Source: Rhizobium sp. BT03 (GTDB lineage Bacteria; Pseudomonadota; Alphaproteobacteria; Rhizobiales; Rhizobiaceae). Taken from it: a stretch of DNA of 64,000 nt. The notes below the pieces were generated by a model, which did no database searches, was not told where the DNA came from, and saw only the letters and a list, made by a program, of their open reading frames with translations. Below are positions 17,897 through 26,343 of this stretch, in pieces; within the stretch, counting starts at the first letter, position 1; every line of letters starts with the position of its first letter. A program made the translations under genes and the position numbers. Location of the stretch: positions 186,001-250,000 of the forward strand of contig NZ_CP125645.1 in the NCBI RefSeq assembly GCF_030053155.1. Direction: 5' to 3'.

Positions 17897-18215
17897 TCAG
17901 GTGGCCCGGGTTGTCGGGATGCCTGAGACGTCCACTTCCCGTTCGGCATGCCAGGCATCATAGGCATGCCTGCATGCGCAGCCAGATTGCGGGACCATCA
18001 CCGAACAATTTCCCAAGCCGGGCAGCGACATTGGGCGATACGGGCTTCTTCTCGTTCAGAATATCGTAGAGTTGCTGGCGCGAGATACCCAGCAGATTGG
18101 CGATTTCCACCTTGGTCTTTCCCGTTGCCGGGATGATGTCTTCGAGCAATGCCCCAGGGTGGGAAGGGCAGCGCGTCATGGGCCTCGTCGTTTCATACAC
18201 GGGCATTAAAATCAT
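17897..18215 (-). pseudogene. HigA-type Xre antitoxin, C-terminus split by a one-base frameshift
   Basis: The uninterrupted frame (18215 to 17958, 85 residues) reads as a HigA addiction-module antitoxin: SHPGALLEDII, then KTKVEIANLLGISRQQLYDI (the Xre helix-turn-helix) and WLRMQ, where the family continues with a conserved YD.W segment. Here the frame ends ACL-stop, but the next frame continues YDAWHAEREVDVSGIPTT and ends at 17897. A single extra T near 17967 (GCATGCC instead of GCAGCC) would explain this. No HigB toxin gene is adjacent, so this is an orphan. The truncated product might still bind DNA. Confidence 0.7.
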
Positions 18216-18310
18216 TCCCCAGTCCGAGCCGCCTTAATGATATTGCTCGAAATCGGCGCGAGCGGCATCGGTGCCGTCGAATTCGAATGTGATGCACCAG
18301 AGGCCTTTTG

Positions 18311-18763
18311 TCAGCCGGATTTCTGCTTCTTGATGATGCTGATGTTGCCGCTCACTTCGAGGATGGCAAATTTTATCTCCGTCACACTCTCGATGCCTTC
18401 CTGGCTTCGGGCCGCTTGCATGACATCCTCTTTCTGCAGCCGGGCTCCTCTGAGCGCGCGTTCGTCGTAGACGCCGTCCGTCACCAGGACGGTGGGAACT
18501 CCGTCGATGATATGCGCTGCGCGCGGCCACCACCTCTTCACGTAGGAGAGGCCGATGTCGGTGGTAAACAGCGTCAGGATCAGGACGACGGCGTTGGTGA
18601 TCGAGAAATCGTCGCCCAGCATCGCCTGCTGCGTGGTCTCGGAGATAACCAGCACGATGACAAGGTCGAACGGCGTCATCTGCGCCAACGTCCGTCTTCC
18701 CGACAAGCGGATGATCACGAGCAGCGTAAAATAAATTGCTAGTCCGCGGAATACTGCATCCAC
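18311..18763 (-). CDS. DUF421 (YetF/YcaP-like) membrane protein
   Basis: A 150-residue protein with two or three N-terminal hydrophobic helices (about residues 5-70), including RLSGRRTLAQMTPFDLVIVL, the characteristic DUF421 motif, followed by a soluble domain with the conserved DGVYDERALRGARLQKEDV segment (about residues 95-113). Its function is not established. It lies 10 bases downstream of the isoaspartate methyltransferase fusion gene, whose C-terminal domain I associate with DUF421 neighbours, so the two products may act together at the membrane. Confidence 0.8.
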   Translation of the reverse strand: MDAVFRGLAIYFTLLVIIRLSGRRTLAQMTPFDLVIVLVISETTQQAMLGDDFSITNAVVLILTLFTTDIGLSYVKRWWPRAAHIIDGVPTVLVTDGVYDERALRGARLQKEDVMQAARSQEGIESVTEIKFAILEVSGNISIIKKQKSG

Positions 18764-18773
18764 CGTGCCGCCC

Positions 18774-20006
18774 TCATGGAAAGATGAACGTGGATTGGTT
18801 ACGGACCTCTCGGCCCATACCGATGGTGGCGCGGCGAGCGCCCGGGAGTTGCGTCTGCAGACGGAACACGATCTGTGTCGGTTCTGCCGGATCGGCCGGG
18901 AACACGTAACCTATCCGGCCCTCGCGCGCGAAGGTCGCCTTCTGGGGCGGGTCGATGGCCTGAACCGAGAAGGTTTGAAGAAAGGCGGCATCGATCGTGA
19001 AGACCCTGTCTTCGGATGACGCCGTGAAATTCACCGTCATATCCTCGGGAGCATTCCATCGGGAAATGACGGGAAAGTCCACGGACCCGTCGGACAAGAC
19101 GAGCGTTTGCCGCGAAAACGGGCCGCCTCTGCCAAGTAAACCCAGCAAGCAGATCGCCAGAAGAAGCGTGAAGATGATCCAGGAAAGACGTTGAACTGCC
19201 CAGAACCGTAGCTGGAATTCGGTATGGTCGAGCACGCCTTCGGGCAGCGCAGGCAATGTGTGTATTTTTCCCATGCCCTCTCGCTGTACGTTTGGCAGAG
19301 AAGCTGGACCGGGCGCGAGAGTTCCCTGTGATAACGACACCGTTGCCGTGTACATCGGATGTGCGGCAGTCCAGGCGTCTTCGCCGATCAGGGGAACGAA
19401 GACCACCCCGCCGAGATCGTCTTCCTCGAACGCGGCGGGCCTGGTGCGCGTGACGCGTATCAGGCGCTGCTCTTGATCGCGGCCGACCGGGATGACGAGC
19501 CGCCCTCCGAGGTTCAACTGCTCCTTCAAGGCGGACGGCACTTCGGGTGCTGCCGCAGAAACGATAATGGCATCGAATGGCGCGGCTTCCGGCCAGCCCT
19601 TGCTGCCGTCACCCACGCGAACGTCAATGTTGTCGTATCCGAGCGTCTCGAACCGTTCCCTGGCCTGAAATGCCAGCCTTTCATGGCGCTCGATGGAATA
19701 GACCTGTCTTGCGATCCGGCTCATCAGGGCCGAAGCGTAGCCGGAGCCCGTGCCCACCTCGAGCACTTTGCCGCCGGCTTTCAGATCGGCCTTTTCGAGC
19801 ATCAGAGCCACGATGAACGGCTGCGAAATCGTCTGGCCCTCGCCGATCGAGAGCGGCGCATCCTCATAGGCGAATTCCTCGAAGCCTGGAGAGACGAATT
19901 TTTCGCGCGGCACCGTGCGCATCGCCTCGATGACGCTTCGATCGCCAATGCCACGTCGCGTCAGCTGGTGCTCCACCATGCGATCTCGGCTTTGCGTCAT
20001 ATCCAT
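18774..20006 (-). CDS. pcm: Protein-L-isoaspartate O-methyltransferase fused to a membrane-anchored C-terminal domain
   Basis: Residues 1-215 form a complete PIMT: MVEHQLTRRGIGD, EDAPLSIGEGQTISQPFIVA, the AdoMet loop VLEVGTGSGYASALM (about residues 80-94) and DAIIVSAAAPEVP. It methylates isoaspartyl residues for protein repair. The protein then continues for about 195 residues not found in ordinary PIMT: a linker, one strong membrane helix (SWIIFTLLLAICLLGLLGRG, about residues 278-297) and a beta-rich domain. A Met at the start of GKIHTLPALPEGVLDHTEF (about residue 248) could once have begun a separate gene. The topology would place the PIMT in the cytoplasm and the C-terminal domain in the periplasm. 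ATG 20006 follows GGAGCC. Confidence 0.85.
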   Translation of the reverse strand: MDMTQSRDRMVEHQLTRRGIGDRSVIEAMRTVPREKFVSPGFEEFAYEDAPLSIGEGQTISQPFIVALMLEKADLKAGGKVLEVGTGSGYASALMSRIARQVYSIERHERLAFQARERFETLGYDNIDVRVGDGSKGWPEAAPFDAIIVSAAAPEVPSALKEQLNLGGRLVIPVGRDQEQRLIRVTRTRPAAFEEDDLGGVVFVPLIGEDAWTAAHPMYTATVSLSQGTLAPGPASLPNVQREGMGKIHTLPALPEGVLDHTEFQLRFWAVQRLSWIIFTLLLAICLLGLLGRGGPFSRQTLVLSDGSVDFPVISRWNAPEDMTVNFTASSEDRVFTIDAAFLQTFSVQAIDPPQKATFAREGRIGYVFPADPAEPTQIVFRLQTQLPGARRATIGMGREVRNQSTFIFP

Positions 20007-20309
20007 GGATCGGCTCCGCTGTCGCCTGATCTACCTGGGGCAAGCTTCTCGGCCGGGCAGACGATGGAAAACAACGGGAGAGCCCCGTCATTCCGATGCG
20101 CTGCTCGGTCCATATGGAGAACTTAGTGTGAAGAGCGAAGTTCGACAGGCATATGCCAACAGGAAATACCCTTTCCTCAGGCGTTCGTGTCCACGAACCC
20201 ATTCCCCGGTCCGCAGATCGCGCAGGCGGTTACCCTGATGATGGCGTCGCGCCCGTCCTCCCGGCTGGCTCGGCTGGCGCCTCGGGCAACGGGAGTGGAT
20301 CCGCTAAAT
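20007..20309. other. Intergenic region, no confident gene
   Basis: About 300 bases between the divergent PIMT fusion and the metal/peptide importer. A short open frame (GTG 20187 to 20381, 64 codons) overlaps the inverted repeat before the importer and has no ribosome site, so it is not called. Nothing else is recognised. Confidence 0.5.
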
Positions 20310-20354
20310 ATGTTATTACGTTACATTTCGTTTGACCGGTGTAATAACATTACA
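20310..20354. promoter_or_regulatory. Zur-like inverted repeats upstream of the importer
   Basis: ATGTTATTAC (20310-20319) and GTAATAACAT (20341-20350) are perfect inverted 10-mers. The right copy is itself within TGTAATAACATTACA (20340-20354), a 6-bp arm palindrome; the left continues as ATGTTATTACGTTACA. Alphaproteobacterial Zur sites have this TGTTAT/ATAACA character, so zinc-dependent repression of the operon at 20409-25118 is proposed. Other AT-rich dimer regulators are possible. Confidence 0.5.
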
Positions 20355-20408
20355 TATGCAGTCGCTGCCATTCCTGAATGAACCTGAACACTATGGGGAG
20401 AAATCGTA

Positions 20409-21929
20409 ATGCGGGTGATGAAGAGGATTTTCCTCACGCTGGCGCTCGGAACGTCGACAGTGGTGGGTTCCGCCTATGCCGAGACACTCAAGGTCGCCGG
20501 CCCATGGGAAATCACCGGGATCGAGCCAGCGCAGACCGGCTACGTCTTCAGCCGCCTTCAAGTCGCCGAAACGTTGGTGACGACGGACAAGCAGGGCACG
20601 CTCGTTCCAGCTCTTGCGGAGAAGTGGGGCGTCTCGGATGACGGCCTCACCTGGACCTTTGCGATCCGCGGCAACGCCTCCTTCCATGATCGAACAGCTG
20701 TCACTGCTGAGACCGCCGCCGCCAGCCTTCGGCGAGCGCTTGCCGGTGTCGGCGTGCTGTCGCAGGCACCGATTGCGGAGATCACGAGCAGCGGCGCCGA
20801 ACTCGATATACGGCTGACAAAACCCTTTTCCCCGCTGCCTGCCTATCTCGTGCATTTCAGCACCATCATCCTGGCGCCATCTTCCTTCGATGCCGCGGGC
20901 AAGGTCACGCAGATCGTCGGTTCCGGACCCTACAAGGTGAAAGCCCTCACACCTCCGGCACGGCTTGAGCTTGAAAGTTCGGGGAATTGGTGGGGCGGCA
21001 GGTCCGGCATCGAAGATGTGAGCTACCTTGCCGTCGGGCAGGGAGAAACCCGCGCCCTGATGGCGGAAAGCGGCGAAGCCGACCTCGTCTTTTCCATGCT
21101 TCCCGTTTCGGTCGACCGGTTGAAGGCCAATCCGAAACTCGACGTCCGGATCGCGACAATCCCCCGCACCCGCATCCTCAAGATCAATGCGGCATCGCCT
21201 TTCTTCGACCAGGTGGAGGAGCGGCAGGCGGTCAGCGCGGCTATCGACCGCGTCGGCATCACTAAGGTCATCCTGCGCAATTCCGATCTTGCCGCGACCC
21301 AGCTTTTCCCGCCGGCAATGAAGGGATGGAACGTTTCGGGCGTTCAGCCGCTGGCGCGGGATCTGGAAAAGGCAAAACAGCTGTTGGCGGCTGCAGGCTG
21401 GGTGCAGGGCAGCGACGGCGTTCTGGAGAAGGATGGCAAGCGTTTCAGCGTGACGATGCTGACCTATTCCAGCTGGCCGGAACTGCCGCCGATCGCAACC
21501 GCGCTTCAGGCCCAGCTCCGGCAAGTGGGTATCGAAGCCAAGGTATCCGTCGGCAACAGTTCGGAAATCCCGGCCCGTCACAAGGATGGAACGCTGGAAA
21601 TGGGACTGATCTCGCGGCTCTACTCGATCGTACCCGATCCGGTCGGCACCCTGCTCCAGGACTACGGCCCAGGCGGAAGCGACTGGGGCTCCATGGGCTG
21701 GGACAACAAGGAGATGCAGGGCATCGTCGATAAGCTTGCGGCGACAAGCGATGCGGCCATCCGTGCTCCGCTCCAGGCCCGCGCGGTCGAGATCCTGCAG
21801 GAGGAGCTGCCGAGCATACCGGTCACCTGGTCCGAACTCGCCATCGTGTCGAGCAAGCGGATCACCGGCGTCGAGGTCGACCCTCTGGAGGTGAACTACG
21901 GCCTCTCCTCGGTCCGCTGGGCAAAATGA
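20409..21929 (+). CDS. SBP_bac_5 substrate-binding protein of a nickel/metallophore/peptide-type importer
   Basis: A 506-residue exported binding protein: signal peptide (KRIFLTLALGTSTVVGSAYA, residues 5-24) then SBP_bac_5 features such as LAEKWGVSDDGLTWTFAIRG and VERQAVSAAIDR-like helix. ATG 20409 follows GGGGAG. Overlap of its TGA with the first permease indicates one operon with 21926-25118. The gene order binding protein, two permeases and a fused double ATPase, and the Zur-like repeat in front, fit the NikA/CntA-like branch that takes up metals or metal-chelate complexes. Peptide uptake remains possible because specificity residues cannot be read. Confidence 0.87.
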   Translation: MRVMKRIFLTLALGTSTVVGSAYAETLKVAGPWEITGIEPAQTGYVFSRLQVAETLVTTDKQGTLVPALAEKWGVSDDGLTWTFAIRGNASFHDRTAVTAETAAASLRRALAGVGVLSQAPIAEITSSGAELDIRLTKPFSPLPAYLVHFSTIILAPSSFDAAGKVTQIVGSGPYKVKALTPPARLELESSGNWWGGRSGIEDVSYLAVGQGETRALMAESGEADLVFSMLPVSVDRLKANPKLDVRIATIPRTRILKINAASPFFDQVEERQAVSAAIDRVGITKVILRNSDLAATQLFPPAMKGWNVSGVQPLARDLEKAKQLLAAAGWVQGSDGVLEKDGKRFSVTMLTYSSWPELPPIATALQAQLRQVGIEAKVSVGNSSEIPARHKDGTLEMGLISRLYSIVPDPVGTLLQDYGPGGSDWGSMGWDNKEMQGIVDKLAATSDAAIRAPLQARAVEILQEELPSIPVTWSELAIVSSKRITGVEVDPLEVNYGLSSVRWAK

Positions 21930-22879
21930 CGGAAAGCGCGATGCGAAGCTTCCTTCTTGCTCGTCTTTTGCAGGCCGGCATCGTGGCGGTCGTGGTCGGG
22001 GCCCTGTGCTTCGTTCTGATGCGCGTCCTGCCGGGCGATGCGGCCATGCGCATTGCCGCCGGCCGCTATGGGCCTGACGCCCGGATCGCCGACGCGGCCG
22101 CCAAGGTCAGGCTGGAACTGGGTCTCGACCGGCCGATCGCGGCTCAGTTCCTGGAATGGTTCGGCAGTCTCCTGCGGTTCGATCTCGGACATTCGCTGGT
22201 GACAGGCGCTCCCGTCGTTCACGAACTGCAGGTGCAGCTCGGCGCGTCCCTCTGGCTTGCCCTTACGGCTTTAGCCTTGTCGCTGCTGATCGGTCCGATC
22301 GTCGGGCTGTTTTCCGGATTGAAACCCGGCGGAGCCATCGACCGGATGGGATTGGCAGGCGCCGTCATTTTCCGCGCCATTCCGCCCTTCGTGCTCGGGC
22401 TCATCCTGATGCTGGTGTTTTCCAAACATCTCGGCTGGCTGCCGCCGGCCGGCTTCGGCTCGCCGCGCGAAATCCTGCTGCCGGCCCTGACCCTGGCGCT
22501 CGGGCTTGCCGCCATGTCGAGCCGTGTCGCCCGTAATTCCGTCGCAGCCGTTGCCCGGGCGCCCTACTTCGCCTTCGCCCGTTACAAGGGGCTTCCGGAG
22601 GCCGTAGTCGTGCGCCGGCATGGGCTGCGCAATGCGGCCATTCCGGTGGTCTCCTATCTCGGCTTGCAGGCGATTTATCTGATCGAGGGCGTCGTGGTGG
22701 TCGAATCCCTGTTTGCCTATCCAGGCATCGGCCATGCCCTGGTGCATGCGATCGTCGAGCGGGACATTCCGATGGTGCAGGGGACCGCGCTGGTCATGGG
22801 GCTGATGTTCGTCGTCATCGGTGCGGTCGTGGATAGTCTCACTCTCTGGCTCGATCCGCGTTTGAGGAAAAACGCATGA
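21926..22879 (+). CDS. ABC transporter permease, NikB/DppB-like
   Basis: A 317-residue membrane protein with about six hydrophobic segments. The N-terminus LLQAGIVAVVVGALCFVLMR continues with VLPGDAA, the DppB/NikB hallmark, and the EAA loop ARAPYFAFARYKGLPEAVVV (about residues 210-229) contacts the ATPase. It overlaps both neighbours by 4 bases (ATGA). It forms the inner-membrane channel with 22876-23700. Confidence 0.9.
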   Translation: MTESAMRSFLLARLLQAGIVAVVVGALCFVLMRVLPGDAAMRIAAGRYGPDARIADAAAKVRLELGLDRPIAAQFLEWFGSLLRFDLGHSLVTGAPVVHELQVQLGASLWLALTALALSLLIGPIVGLFSGLKPGGAIDRMGLAGAVIFRAIPPFVLGLILMLVFSKHLGWLPPAGFGSPREILLPALTLALGLAAMSSRVARNSVAAVARAPYFAFARYKGLPEAVVVRRHGLRNAAIPVVSYLGLQAIYLIEGVVVVESLFAYPGIGHALVHAIVERDIPMVQGTALVMGLMFVVIGAVVDSLTLWLDPRLRKNA

Positions 22880-23700
22880 GCACTATCGGGCAAACTTCCC
22901 ATACGAGATCGAAAACAGGCATCGGCCTGGCGCGATCGGTCGGCGCCGGCCTGCTGCTTCTGCTCGGCGGCTTTGCCATTGTCGGGCCGGCGGTCATTCC
23001 GGCCGATCCTGCCGCGCAGGATTTTGGCGCGAGCCTGGCGCCGCTCGGCGGCGACTACCTGCTGGGCGCCGATCACTATGGGCGCAGCCTGCTGGCGCGG
23101 CTTGCACACGGGGCGCGTCTTTCTTTCGGCATGGCGTTGCTGACCATGCTGGCCGCAGCCATACCCGGCGTAGTGCTCGGCCTTTGTGCCGCCTGGAGGG
23201 GCGGGTGGACGGAACGGGTTCTCGAACTCGTCGCGACCATCGTGCTTGCCTTGCCCGGCCTCATGCTGGTGCTCCTGCTTCTCGCTTTCTCGCCCGGCAA
23301 TTACGGTCCGCTGTTCCTCGGCCTGGCGCTGACGCTCTGGGTCGAGTTCTATCGGGTGACGAAGGCGGCGACGAAAACGGTGTTGGCCCAGCCGCATATC
23401 GAGGCGGCGCGCATGCTCGGTTTCGGCTCGCGTTACATCCTCGTCCATTATGTCCTGCCGGTCATCAGGCCGATGATCGCCACTCTTTCAGCCTTCGCAA
23501 TGGCCACCGCGATCATCGCGGTTTCGACCTTGAGCGCGATCAGCGTCGGTCTTCAGCCACCCACGCCGGAACTCGGCAGCATGATCGTCGAGCTTCTGCC
23601 CTATTACACCGAGACGCCGGTGCATGTGCTGCTCCCCGCAGCGCTGATCTTCCTGCTCGTTCTCGGCTTGCAGATGCTCGCGCAGGGAGATCGAGCATGA
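22876..23700 (+). CDS. ABC transporter permease, NikC/DppC-like
   Basis: A 274-residue permease with an N-terminal membrane span, the motif LLGADHYGRSLLARLAHGAR (about residues 62-81; family GTDxxGRD with variation), four or five further spans and the EAA loop QPHIEAARMLGFGSRYILVH (about residues 174-193). Overlaps at both ends show translational coupling with the first permease and the ATPase. Confidence 0.9.
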   Translation: MSTIGQTSHTRSKTGIGLARSVGAGLLLLLGGFAIVGPAVIPADPAAQDFGASLAPLGGDYLLGADHYGRSLLARLAHGARLSFGMALLTMLAAAIPGVVLGLCAAWRGGWTERVLELVATIVLALPGLMLVLLLLAFSPGNYGPLFLGLALTLWVEFYRVTKAATKTVLAQPHIEAARMLGFGSRYILVHYVLPVIRPMIATLSAFAMATAIIAVSTLSAISVGLQPPTPELGSMIVELLPYYTETPVHVLLPAALIFLLVLGLQMLAQGDRA

Positions 23701-25118
23701 CGATAAACATCGCATCCGACCTTTCAGTCTCGGACCTGTCGATCCGCACCTCGGCGGGCAGCATCGTGTCCGGCGTGTCGCTTGCCTTGGGTCCAGGCCG
23801 GCCCCTGACCCTGCTCGGCGAAAGCGGTTCGGGAAAATCGCTCGTCGCCCAGGCGATCATGGGCAATCTCCCGCCGGAGCTGCATGCGAGCGGGCGCGTG
23901 ATCTTCAAGGGCGCGGATCTCCTGAAGGAGAGGCCAGCCGAGCGCCGCCGCCGCTGGGGCCGAAGCATCGGCCTGCTACCGCAGGAGCCATGGCTGGCGC
24001 TTGATCCGACCGTGCAGCTCTTGCCGCAGGTGTCCGAGATCCATCGCTATGTCAGGGGAAGAACTGCTGCCGAAAGCGTCATAGCCGCGAAGGCAAACCT
24101 TTCCGAAGTGTCTCTGTCATCTGCCGAGGGTCTTTATCCCTTTCAGATTTCCGGCGGCATGGGGCAGCGGGCGGCCATCGCCATGGCGCATGCCGGCGAC
24201 ACCGAGCTGCTGATCGCCGACGAACCGACCAAGGGCCTCGATGCCGCGCTGAGGGACTCGGTGACGGCCCGCCTGAGACAGGAAGTGGAGGCCGGCCGTC
24301 TGCTTTTGACCATCACTCACGACGTCGCCGTCGCGCGGGCTCTTGGCGGAACGGTGGGCGTCATGCTCGATGGCCGGCTCGTCGAATACGGCCCTGCCGA
24401 ACGGCTGCTCGAACGCCCGGAGCACGCTTATACCGAGGCACTTCTCGCGGCCGAACCGTCCCGGTGGCCGCGTCAAATCGGGAGGTCATCCGGAAAACGC
24501 GTGATTGCCGGCCGCGGGCTGGAAAAGAGATATGGCGACAAGGTGCTGTTCTGCGGCCTCGACATCGAGATCGCCGCAAGCGAGATCGTCTCGATCTTCG
24601 GCCCGAGCGGCTGCGGCAAGACGACGGCCGGCAACATTCTGCTTGGCCTGACCGCACCCGATGCAGGCGTGGTGGAGCGAAAGCCGGGGCTTTCGCCGCT
24701 GCATTTCCAAAAGCTCTACCAGGATCCGCCGGCGGCTTTCGCGCCCCATCAGACGATCCGCAAAGGGCTGAAGGATCTGGTGCGCCTTCATCGGAAAGAC
24801 TGGGCGCAAGTCGAGGAACTGCGTGCGCGGTTGCGGCTTTCCGAGGCTTTGCTCGATCGTCTGCCGAGCCAGATCTCCGGTGGTGAATTGCAGCGTTTTG
24901 CGCTGCTTCGCGCATTGCTGCTCGAGCCTGCCTTTCTCTTCGCGGATGAGGCGACCTCCCGGCTCGATCCCGTCAGCCAGAAAGACGTGATCATGTTCCT
25001 GCGCGAGATCGTCGAGGAAACCGGAGTTGCTGTTCTCCTGGTCACCCATGACCGGGATGTTGCCGAAAAGATTTCGACGCGGGTAATCGGTCTCAAGGCT
25101 ATGGCACGCGATCAATAG
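23697..25118 (+). CDS. Fused double ATP-binding protein (DppD-DppF fusion) of the importer
   Basis: A 473-residue protein containing two ABC ATPase domains in tandem. Domain 1 (residues 1-255) has Walker A GESGSGKS, signature ISGGMGQRA and Walker [13 protein letters not shown]. Domain 2 (about residues 270-473) has GPSGCGKTT, ISGGELQRF and FLFADEATSRLD with the switch LVTHDRDVA. Most peptide and nickel importers of this type use two separate genes, and the acid-sugar importer at 14025-16024 keeps them separate. Both domains lack the cysteine-rich oligopeptide C-terminal extension. The start overlaps the permease stop. It is convergent with the DUF3299 gene, 36 bases away. Confidence 0.9.
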   Translation: MTINIASDLSVSDLSIRTSAGSIVSGVSLALGPGRPLTLLGESGSGKSLVAQAIMGNLPPELHASGRVIFKGADLLKERPAERRRRWGRSIGLLPQEPWLALDPTVQLLPQVSEIHRYVRGRTAAESVIAAKANLSEVSLSSAEGLYPFQISGGMGQRAAIAMAHAGDTELLIADEPTKGLDAALRDSVTARLRQEVEAGRLLLTITHDVAVARALGGTVGVMLDGRLVEYGPAERLLERPEHAYTEALLAAEPSRWPRQIGRSSGKRVIAGRGLEKRYGDKVLFCGLDIEIAASEIVSIFGPSGCGKTTAGNILLGLTAPDAGVVERKPGLSPLHFQKLYQDPPAAFAPHQTIRKGLKDLVRLHRKDWAQVEELRARLRLSEALLDRLPSQISGGELQRFALLRALLLEPAFLFADEATSRLDPVSQKDVIMFLREIVEETGVAVLLVTHDRDVAEKISTRVIGLKAMARDQ

Positions 25119-25154
25119 GGCACCGTGCTGATATTCCCCAAAGCGGAGATCCGG

Positions 25155-25703
25155 TTAGGGCCGGGACAGAAGGCTGCCGGGTGGGAGTGCACGGACATCG
25201 GGATCGACCACTTTCGTCGCCTTGGCTACCCTGGCATGGCGCATGCTGTAGCCGTAGTCCAACACGCGCGTTCCATCCATGATGAACAGTTGAGCCCTGT
25301 CAAAGCCGGGTCGCAGCATCGCCGTGACGGTGATTGCCTCGTAAACCCGCGCGATACGGAAAGGCTCTTCGGGGTATACGTGAACGAGCTGGTTCACTGC
25401 GGGCGAAGCGCTGTGGCTGCACGCGCCGGCCCACGGCACCAGCATGAACTCGTAAACCAGGTCTCCTTCCTGGTCGATCGGCAGGATGAAGCCCGTTAAA
25501 TCGACGGTCTGTGCATCATCTCGCCATGCAAGAAGTTCAGCTTCCGGCCGGTCCCTCGCGAGCGGTTGAACCGATCGGGCCGGTTGGTCATCCGGTCGCA
25601 AATCGCTCCACGAAATCGACTTGGCGCCCGCATCTGCGGCCGAAGCCAGACAGGTGAAGCCAACCAGAAACAACACGGTCCTCAAGACGGGATGATGGCC
25701 CAT
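25155..25703 (-). CDS. DUF3299-family exported protein
   Basis: A 182-residue protein with an N-terminal signal (VLRTVLFLVGFTCLASAADA, about residues 6-25) and a DUF3299 domain: ISWSDLRPDD, VDLTGFILPIDQEGDLVYEF, LVPWAGACSHSASPAVNQLVHV (with the conserved Cys and His in this segment) and a late MLDYG-like strand. The function is not known to me. I recall such proteins near zinc-responsive transport genes, which would agree with the Zur-like repeats before the convergent importer, but no such repeat lies before this gene. ATG 25703 is used with GGAG about 8 bases upstream; the frame is open further to 25859. Confidence 0.75.
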   Translation of the reverse strand: MGHHPVLRTVLFLVGFTCLASAADAGAKSISWSDLRPDDQPARSVQPLARDRPEAELLAWRDDAQTVDLTGFILPIDQEGDLVYEFMLVPWAGACSHSASPAVNQLVHVYPEEPFRIARVYEAITVTAMLRPGFDRAQLFIMDGTRVLDYGYSMRHARVAKATKVVDPDVRALPPGSLLSRP

Positions 25704-26013
25704 CACTTTGCGCTCCGAACACAGTGGTCGGCACAGCATTGATCGAATAGGCAGCCTTTTCAAGCTGTCCGCATGATGAACAGACGCCCGATCCGCGTCG
25801 GTTTTTCTTCCTCCACCGGGGTGCTTGCACTGAGCGCCATACCCGGCACCGGCCGTCACTGAGAACGCCGAAGCAACGCGGAGGCTGTTCCGCCTCGCGG
25901 CGCGTAGATCCGCCGTGGCGAAACGGTCCGTTTGTCAATCACGCTCACGCGACTACTTTATGTGAAATCATCCCTCCTCTCGGTGGAGGAGAGGAGACGA
26001 GCGGGAGCAAGTC
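25704..26013. other. Intergenic region with a purine/pyrimidine hairpin
   Basis: About 310 bases between divergent DUF3299 and DUF2277 genes, presumably holding both promoters. CTCCTCTC and GAGAGGAG near 25975-26000 can pair just before the DUF2277 start and include its GGAG ribosome-binding sequence, which could modulate translation. No gene is recognised. Confidence 0.4.
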
Positions 26014-26280
26014 ATGTGCAGAAATATCAAACCCCTGTTCAATTTCGATCCGCCGGCGACGGACGAGGAGATTCATGACGCCGCGCTTCAGTTCGTGCGC
26101 AAGCTGAGCGGAACCACCAAACCGTCGAAACGCAATGAGGCGGCGTTCAAGCAGGCTGTTGTGTCGATCGCCAAATGCGCCCACGAGCTGCTCAGTTCGC
26201 TTGAAACCTCCCAACCTCCTCGCGATCGAGAGGAAGTTGCCGCAAAGGCACGAGCGAGAACAGCGATCCGCTTCGCGTAA
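26014..26280 (+). CDS. DUF2277 family protein
   Basis: An 88-residue protein that matches the DUF2277 pattern over its length: MCRNIKPLFNFDPPATDEE at the start, AALQFVRKLSGTTKPSKRNE in the middle and a helical region ending REEVAAKARARTAIRF. Function is unknown. The Cys at residue 2 is a conserved family feature. ATG 26014 follows GCGGGAGCAAG. It is followed after 63 bases by a SMI1/KNR4 gene on the same strand. Confidence 0.85.
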   Translation: MCRNIKPLFNFDPPATDEEIHDAALQFVRKLSGTTKPSKRNEAAFKQAVVSIAKCAHELLSSLETSQPPRDREEVAAKARARTAIRFA

Positions 26281-26343
26281 GAGAGCCCTCCGGCTAAGTC
26301 GGGGCGGGTTGCCAAGCGCCTTGGATCGCCTATCCTGACAGCG

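Noticed and set aside
20187..20381. 64-codon frame before the metal/peptide importer
   Set aside because: No ribosome site, overlaps the inverted repeat, no recognised protein.
25975..26002. Hairpin near the DUF2277 start as a riboswitch
   Set aside because: Only one simple stem; no recognisable riboswitch core.
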